DNA from: Anaerolineales bacterium | GTDB taxonomy: Bacteria > Chloroflexota > Anaerolineae > Anaerolineales > Villigracilaceae | Direction: 5' to 3' | Assembly (NCBI GenBank): GCA_024710905.1 | Contig: JANJTV010000063.1 | Coordinates: forward strand, 1-47,949 | DNA length: 47,949 nt | Part shown: one piece after another, positions 43,003 through 47,949 of the stretch | Layout of the letters: every line of letters begins with the position of its first letter | Position numbering within the stretch: the stretch's first letter is position 1 | The notes under the pieces: model-generated | Databases searched by the model: none | The model's input: only the letters and a program-made list of their open reading frames with translations | What the model was told of the DNA's origin: nothing | Position numbers and translations under genes: made by a program

Positions 43003-43992
43003 ATGCAAAACGCCATCACCGATGTCCCTGGCCTGGAAGTCGGCCACATCAGCGATTTTGAAGCGCTCACCGGCTGTACCGTCATCCTGTGCCGCAAAGG
43101 TGCAGTCGGCGGCGTGGATGTGCGCGGCGGCGCACCGGGCACCCGCGAAACCGACCTGCTCCACCCCCTCAACCTGGTCGAAAAAGTCCATGCCGTATTA
43201 CTGGCAGGCGGTTCAGCCTATGGATTGGATGCCGCCAGTGGGGTAATGAAATACCTGGAAGAACAAAAAATTGGATTTAACACAGGCGCAGCCCTTGTGC
43301 CAATCGTCCCGGCAGCGATTTTGTATGACCTTGGGCTGGGCCGGGCCGATGTGCGTCCCACGCCAGAAATGGGATACCAGGCTGCCAGCATTGCATCCCG
43401 CAGCAAACCCGAGGAAGGCAATGTCGGCGCAGGGACAGGCGCAAGCGTGGGCAAAATCTTTGGCAACGCTGGCGCCATGAAAGCGGGCATCGGCACCGCC
43501 AGCATGGATATTGGCGGCGGCATTATTGTTGGCGCACTGGTTGCCATGAATGCTTTCGGTGACGTGCGCAACCCGCAGAACGGGCAAATCCTGGCCGGGG
43601 CGCGGCCAACCAAAATTGGTCCGCTACACCTGGGCGGTGAAGGAACGTTTGCCAACACACTGGATGTGATGAAAAGCCTGGCCGGGCGCGGCATCATGGG
43701 CCTGGCAGCACGCAGCAATACGGTCATTGGCGTAGTCGCCACCAATGCTAAACTTAATAAATCCCAAGTCAGCAAAGTGGCCCAGATGGCTCACGACGGA
43801 CTGGCCAGGGCAGTATTCCCGGCGCACACCATGTTGGACGGCGACACTATTTTTGCGCTTTCGACCGGCAACAAAAAAACGGATGTCAGCACGGTTGGGG
43901 CTTTCGCTGCGGAGGTTTTTGCGGCAGCCTGCATACGGGCGGTGGAAACAGCCCACAGCGCGGGAGACCTCCCCGGCCTGGCCAGCCAATAG
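43003..43992 (+). CDS. P1/DmpA-NylC family (S58) self-processing peptidase
   Basis: A 329-residue N-terminal-nucleophile type hydrolase. GCTVILCRKGAVGGVDVRGG and LLAGGSAYGLDAASG are family signatures, and GAGTGASVGKI is also typical. The autocleavage junction is likely Asn239-Thr240 in SNTVIGVVATN, equivalent to the Asn-Thr site of 6-aminohexanoate-oligomer hydrolase NylC; HTMLDGDTIFAL follows. Related enzymes are L-aminopeptidases and beta-peptidases. The native substrate is uncertain. The start has no Shine-Dalgarno and lies 9 bases after a hairpin. Confidence 0.9.
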   Translation: MQNAITDVPGLEVGHISDFEALTGCTVILCRKGAVGGVDVRGGAPGTRETDLLHPLNLVEKVHAVLLAGGSAYGLDAASGVMKYLEEQKIGFNTGAALVPIVPAAILYDLGLGRADVRPTPEMGYQAASIASRSKPEEGNVGAGTGASVGKIFGNAGAMKAGIGTASMDIGGGIIVGALVAMNAFGDVRNPQNGQILAGARPTKIGPLHLGGEGTFANTLDVMKSLAGRGIMGLAARSNTVIGVVATNAKLNKSQVSKVAQMAHDGLARAVFPAHTMLDGDTIFALSTGNKKTDVSTVGAFAAEVFAAACIRAVETAHSAGDLPGLASQ

Positions 43993-43993
43993 A

Positions 43994-44024
43994 AAACGGC
44001 GCGCCTGAAAATGGCGCGCCGTTT
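43994..44024. terminator. Bidirectional terminator hairpin
   Basis: A 12-bp perfect stem (43994-44005 with 44013-44024), 7-base loop, containing GGCGCGCC in both arms and short A/T runs at the ends. It lies between convergent genes. Confidence 0.8.
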
Positions 44025-44040
44025 GATACATCCAAACCGT

Positions 44041-44418
44041 TTACTTGCGTTTGAGTTCATCCTTGAAGATCAGGGTCAGTACCACGCTGACAATGCTGAC
44101 CACCAGGCCTCCTAGGAAGGCAGGCCAGAAGCCATCCACCGTGAAGCCAAAGCCCCAGTTGGCGGCGATCAGGCCGGTAAGCCAGAACAGCAGGGTATTG
44201 ATTAGCAGGGTGAATAGGCCGAGCGTCAGGATGATCAACGGGCAGGTTAAGAATTTAATCAAAGGCCGCAGCAGTGCATTGAGCAGGCCAAAAATGAGCG
44301 CCAGCCAGACGTAATCCAGCCAGCCAGTGCCAGGCAGGGGATTAATGCCCGGGACAAATGAAACAGCGGTAAACAGGGCGACGGCGTTAATCAGCCAGCG
44401 TAGAATGAAACTTGTCAT
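44041..44418 (-). CDS. Phage holin family 4 / YvlD-type four-helix membrane protein
   Basis: A 125-residue protein with four hydrophobic helices and the motif LLNALLRPLIKFLTCPLIILTLGLFTLLIN spread over helices 2-3 (LLNALLRPLIKFL then CPLIILTLG). This is the chromosomal family called 'phage holin family 4' or YvlD, which is common in non-phage genomes; no lysis function is implied. The C-terminus is charged (KDELKRK). AAAAGGAG lies close to the ATG. Confidence 0.92.
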   Translation of the reverse strand: MTSFILRWLINAVALFTAVSFVPGINPLPGTGWLDYVWLALIFGLLNALLRPLIKFLTCPLIILTLGLFTLLINTLLFWLTGLIAANWGFGFTVDGFWPAFLGGLVVSIVSVVLTLIFKDELKRK

Positions 44419-44466
44419 TGGTATCTCCTTTTATAGCAATGGTTCATGTAGGCTTACGCAAAAAGC

Positions 44467-45447
44467 CTAACGAGGTTGCACACCGGGGGCTTTCATCCAT
44501 AACAGCCTGATTTTTTCGATAAACCCTGCCGTGCGGAAGGCATCATCCAATTCGCCTGCCGGGTGAACCAGGGACAGGCCGCGGGAATAGGAAATCATGC
44601 GCCGGGCGTGCAGCAACAAGGCGGCAACAACCTGCGAGTCGGCCTGTTCGGGAAAAGCCGCCCATAAACGGTCTTTGCTCCCCAGGTTGCGTTCGCAAGT
44701 CACCACCCCGGCCAGGTGTCCGCGTTTACGCGCAGCCCACTGGATGATTTCTGTTTCGGCCACTATCCTTTGCAACCAGGCCCACAGGCCGGGGGCAAAC
44801 AGGTTCCACTTAACCTGCTGGGTGAACATGGTTTCAACCGGGTAGTTGCGTGACAACCATACCTGTTGTTTTTTCCAATCCTTTGCATTCGGGCGGGCAA
44901 TTTTGAAGTTGTTGGCCGGGCCAACCGGGGCATGCCCGCCGGGGGTGCTGGTCCAGGTAACCTGGGTGGTGATTCGTTCAAAACCCAGGGAGCGATACAA
45001 AGAAACCGCCTGTTGGTTTTCTTCGCGCACACTCAGGATGAGCGATTGCGCCCCGCGGCTACGGGCGCGTTCCATAGCCAGTTCCATCAGGGCGCGGGCA
45101 ATGCCACGCCCGCGAAAATCGGGGTGGGTGGCGACATTGGCAATGACAAATACTTTTTTCTTTTCAAGGGAAAAGGGAATCAGGCTGACATTCCCTACGA
45201 TATGTCCCTGCTCCTCCCAGACAAAGCCAGACAGGGGCAAGGCCAGACTGTCGGCCAGGCGCGGCGCAAGCTGCAAGAAGCGCGCATCGCGGGCGTTACG
45301 ACGCATTTGATCCACATGCACCTGCCCATCCCAGCCGGGGTTTGAAAAACACAACTCAATCAAATCGGCCACGCCGAGCAGGTCTCGCAGGACATTCAGC
45401 GGACGTGCCTGGGGATGGGAGGAGACCAGGGTTAGTGACGATTCCAT
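44467..45447 (-). CDS. GNAT family N-acetyltransferase
   Basis: A 326-residue protein. The first half is a canonical GNAT domain: NVATHPDFRGRGIARALM holds the acetyl-CoA loop R-x-x-G-x-G/A, and AVSLYRSLGF the following helix. The second half (about 180-326) is a second, more divergent GNAT-like region. Substrate unknown. No Shine-Dalgarno is present; instead a TATAAT (minus strand) ends 9 bases before the ATG, consistent with a leaderless transcript. Confidence 0.85.
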   Translation of the reverse strand: MESSLTLVSSHPQARPLNVLRDLLGVADLIELCFSNPGWDGQVHVDQMRRNARDARFLQLAPRLADSLALPLSGFVWEEQGHIVGNVSLIPFSLEKKKVFVIANVATHPDFRGRGIARALMELAMERARSRGAQSLILSVREENQQAVSLYRSLGFERITTQVTWTSTPGGHAPVGPANNFKIARPNAKDWKKQQVWLSRNYPVETMFTQQVKWNLFAPGLWAWLQRIVAETEIIQWAARKRGHLAGVVTCERNLGSKDRLWAAFPEQADSQVVAALLLHARRMISYSRGLSLVHPAGELDDAFRTAGFIEKIRLLWMKAPGVQPR

Positions 45448-45463
45448 GGTATATGATTATACC
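45448..45463 (-). promoter_or_regulatory. Palindrome and -10 element at the GNAT start
   Basis: GGTATA-TGAT-TATACC is a perfect inverted repeat touching the GNAT start codon. On the minus strand it contains TATAAT (45461-45456). It may be both a -10 for a leaderless transcript and an operator. No good -35 was found. Confidence 0.4.
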
Positions 45464-45556
45464 GCCCGACGAAAGCGAATTGCATGTAGAATTAATGGGA
45501 AATGAGTCATATATATCTCTTATGGCAATCTTTCAGAGCGCATAGAATCGCTTTGT

Positions 45557-45562
45557 TATAAT
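45557..45562 (+). promoter_or_regulatory. Candidate -10 element of clpC
   Basis: TATAAT, 33 bases before the clpC start. No recognisable -35 lies 16-18 bases upstream, and I see neither a CIRCE repeat nor another heat-shock operator. Confidence 0.45.
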
Positions 45563-45595
45563 CGCTGCCAGAGTAAATGAAAGGATATTAATCCA

Positions 45596-47949
45596 ATGAT
45601 GCGATTTGACCGCTTCACCGAACGCGCCCAGGAAGCCGCCCAGCGGGCTGCCGAGATCATCCAGCGCTATGGTCATAACCAGATTGATACCGAACACATC
45701 CTGCTGGCGCTGATCGAACAGCCCGGTGGGGTGATTCCGCAAATTCTTGAGACGTTAAATGTCAATGCCCAGGCCCTGGCCGAACGCCTGGATGCCACTC
45801 TGCGCAGCAGCCCGAAGGCCAATATCTTTGGCGGCGGCGCCGGGCAGATCTTCATCACCCCGCGCGTGAAGCGCATTATTGACCTGGCCAACGAGGAAGC
45901 CAATCGCCTGAAGGACGAGTACATTTCCACCGAGCACATCTTCCTCGCCATCATGAGCGAGCGCAACACCCCGGCGGCGCGCATCCTTGAATCGGCAGGC
46001 ATCACCCGCGACCGGGTCTACGACGCCATCCAGCAACTGCGCGGCGGCCAGCGCGTGACCGACCCCCAGGCCGAGACCCGCTACCGAACCCTGGAAAAAT
46101 ACTCCCGTGACCTGACCCAGATGGCCCGCGAAGGCAAACTGGACCCGGTGATTGGCCGTGACAACGAAATCCTGCGTCTGATCCAGATCCTTTCCCGCCG
46201 CACCAAGAACAACCCGGTATTGATCGGTGAGGCCGGTGTGGGCAAGACCGCCATTGTGGAAGGCCTGGCCCAGAAGATTGCCGCCAACGACGTGCCGGAA
46301 ATCTTGAGTGGCAAAAAAGTGGTTGCGCTTGACCTCGGCGCAATGATCGCCGGGAGCCGCTTCAGGGGCGAGTTTGAAGAACGCCTGAAAGCCGTGATGG
46401 AGGAAGTTCAGCGCGCCCAGGGCGACATCATCATGATGATTGACGAACTCCACACTGTGGTTGGCGCGGGCGCAGCCCAGGGCGCCATGGATGCCAGCAA
46501 CATGCTCAAACCGGCCCTGGCACGCGGCGAACTGCAATGCATCGGCGCGACCACCTTGGATGAATTCCATAAACACATCGAGAAAGACGCCGCCCTCGAG
46601 CGCCGATTTGCCCCAATCTATGTGGACGAACCAAGCGTGGAAGATGCCATTAAAATGCTGCACGGCCTACGCGACAAGTACGAAGCGCATCACAAAGTAC
46701 GTTATTCCGATGAAGCCCTGGAAGCCGCCGTGCGCCTGGCCGACCGCTACGTGACCGACCGTCACCTGCCCGACAAGGCTATTGACCTGATGGACGAAGC
46801 TGCCGCAAAGTTGCGCGTTGCGCTCTACTCCATGCCCGAAGACCTGAAAAACATCAAGAACGAAATCGAGCGCCTGGCTGCCGAGGAAGAGCAGGCTGGC
46901 CTGGCCCGCGAATACGAACGCGCCGCGCAGAAAAAGTCGGAACGCCTGCGCCTGGAAGAAAACTATAAGGACATGCGCGAAAAATGGGAACGCGAGCACC
47001 ACATCGACGAAGTGGTGGATGTCAACGACATTGCCGAGGTGGTCGCCCAGTGGACGGGCATCCCCGTCACGCAAATGATGGAAACCGAGTCTGAAAAACT
47101 ACTCCAGATGGAACAACGCCTGCACGAGCGCATCATCGGCCAGCAGGAAGCCATCCACGCCATTTCAGACGCCATCCGCCGAGCCCGCAGCGGACTGAAA
47201 GACCCCAGCCGCCCAATCGGCTCATTCATCTTCATCGGCCCCAGCGGTGTGGGTAAAACCGAACTGGCCAAAGCGCTGGCCTGGTTCATGTTTGATGACG
47301 AAGACGCCCTCGTCCGCGTGGATATGAGCGAGTACCGCGAACAGCACACCGTCAGCCGCCTGTTCGGCGCGCCGCCAGGATACGTTGGTTACGAAGAAGG
47401 CGGCCAGTTGACCGAAGCCGTACGCCGCCGCCCCTACCGCGTGGTGCTGTTTGACGAGATCGAAAAAGCCCATCCGGAAGTGTGGAACGCCCTGTTGCAA
47501 ATCCTGGACGATGGTCGCCTGACCGATGGCCAGGGCAACGTGGTGGACTTCCGTAATACGGTGCTGATTATGACCAGCAACCTGGGCACGGAGTTTGTCC
47601 GCAAAGGCGGCACACTCGGTTTTGTACAAAAATCGGGCAATGACGAAGACCGTGACTCCCACCAGAAAATTGAAAAAGCGCTCAAGGGCACTTTCCGGCC
47701 TGAGTTCCTCAACCGCATCGACGAGATTATCATGTTCTCGCCACTCTCGGTGGAAGAAATGGTGCAGATCGTCGACCTGCAAATGAAGGAAGTTCAGGAC
47801 CGCCTGAACGAATACAACATCAAGGTCAAATTGACAGACGCCGCCCGCGAATGGCTTGCCCGGGAAGGGTTTGACCCTGCCTTCGGGGCACGCCCGCTGC
47901 GTCGCGCCATCCAGAAATATGTCGAAAGCCCGCTCTCGGTGGAATTACT
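45596..47949 (+). CDS. clpC: ATP-dependent Clp protease ATPase subunit ClpC (3' end cut)
   Basis: A class I Clp ATPase; 784 codons are visible and the frame runs off the window, so roughly 30 or more C-terminal residues are missing. Domains: N-terminal Clp repeat ([16 protein letters not shown]), first AAA+ module ([16 protein letters not shown]), a short middle domain of about 50 residues and second AAA+ module ([21 protein letters not shown]). The short middle domain separates it from ClpB, whose middle domain is about 125 residues. TLGFVQ supplies the [IVL]GF loop for ClpP docking. It begins with AAGGA ten bases before ATGATG. Confidence 0.95.
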   Translation, partial: MMRFDRFTERAQEAAQRAAEIIQRYGHNQIDTEHILLALIEQPGGVIPQILETLNVNAQALAERLDATLRSSPKANIFGGGAGQIFITPRVKRIIDLANEEANRLKDEYISTEHIFLAIMSERNTPAARILESAGITRDRVYDAIQQLRGGQRVTDPQAETRYRTLEKYSRDLTQMAREGKLDPVIGRDNEILRLIQILSRRTKNNPVLIGEAGVGKTAIVEGLAQKIAANDVPEILSGKKVVALDLGAMIAGSRFRGEFEERLKAVMEEVQRAQGDIIMMIDELHTVVGAGAAQGAMDASNMLKPALARGELQCIGATTLDEFHKHIEKDAALERRFAPIYVDEPSVEDAIKMLHGLRDKYEAHHKVRYSDEALEAAVRLADRYVTDRHLPDKAIDLMDEAAAKLRVALYSMPEDLKNIKNEIERLAAEEEQAGLAREYERAAQKKSERLRLEENYKDMREKWEREHHIDEVVDVNDIAEVVAQWTGIPVTQMMETESEKLLQMEQRLHERIIGQQEAIHAISDAIRRARSGLKDPSRPIGSFIFIGPSGVGKTELAKALAWFMFDDEDALVRVDMSEYREQHTVSRLFGAPPGYVGYEEGGQLTEAVRRRPYRVVLFDEIEKAHPEVWNALLQILDDGRLTDGQGNVVDFRNTVLIMTSNLGTEFVRKGGTLGFVQKSGNDEDRDSHQKIEKALKGTFRPEFLNRIDEIIMFSPLSVEEMVQIVDLQMKEVQDRLNEYNIKVKLTDAAREWLAREGFDPAFGARPLRRAIQKYVESPLSVEL

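Noticed and set aside
44449-44469. TAGGCTT/AAGCCTA hairpin as a terminator of the GNAT gene
   Set aside because: Only a 7-bp stem, overlaps the stop codon and has no T-run on the minus strand.
45596-47949. ClpB instead of ClpC
   Set aside because: The middle domain is about 50 residues, far shorter than the ClpB coiled coil, and a ClpP-docking LGF loop is present.
1-47949. CRISPR array, tRNA, rRNA, insertion sequence or prophage
   Set aside because: No regularly spaced repeats, cloverleaf genes, transposases or integrases were seen; the 'phage holin family' gene is a chromosomal YvlD-type protein.

Overview
This 47.9 kb window is gene-dense bacterial chromosome with many 4-base start/stop overlaps, short intergenic gaps and intrinsic terminators between convergent genes. 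I see no tRNA or rRNA gene, insertion sequence, integrase or CRISPR array. The gene set points to Chloroflexota, probably class Anaerolineae: an FMN-riboswitch RibXY-type transporter, Ala/Thr-rich 'ATATALAQ'-like linkers, single-pass proteins with lectin-like domains, and a PucC-like MFS protein beside a porphyrinogen oxidase. That placement is inference from gene content; no marker gene was compared.

Layout. 1-2450 (+): C-terminus of an M1 peptidase, a GT-C type membrane glycosyltransferase and an epoxide-hydrolase-like enzyme, closed by a bidirectional terminator. 2480-8307 (-): a complete [NiFe]-hydrogenase maturation set in the order hypA-hypB-hypF-hypC-hypD-hypE, with no hydrogenase structural gene in the window. 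8825-16127 (+): protoporphyrinogen/coproporphyrinogen oxidase, PucC/BCD-type MFS transporter, a lectin-like single-pass protein, a DMT exporter, a lipoprotein, a COG4091-type dehydrogenase and a glycosyltransferase. 16165-22861 (-): a heterodimeric ABC exporter with complementary degenerate ATP sites, a short-chain dehydrogenase and Tex.

22982-27622 (+): a near-consensus promoter, an FMN riboswitch with two downstream hairpins, an ABC importer for riboflavin or a related compound (permease, lipoprotein, ATPase), then a GNAT acetyltransferase and an APH(6)-like kinase in the same tight run. This is the most interesting unit. 27616-33628 (-): MgtC family protein, a PAS/GAF histidine kinase, glycine C-acetyltransferase (kbl) and a helicase-associated-domain protein. 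33910-35274 (+): an unrecognised membrane protein with an Ig-like region and its own good promoter. 35325-37569 (-): lipid kinase and a GAF-GGDEF diguanylate cyclase.

37660-43992 (+): DprE2-like and DprE1-like enzymes that together should epimerise a polyprenyl-phosphate pentose, lipB with an unusual CxxC insertion, an FHA membrane protein, an AI-2E family transporter, a 59-residue acidic protein and a P1/DmpA-NylC family peptidase. 44041-45447 (-): a four-helix YvlD-type membrane protein and a GNAT acetyltransferase. 45596 to the end (+): clpC, cut by the window edge.

Functions are read from motifs and recall of families; no database search was run.
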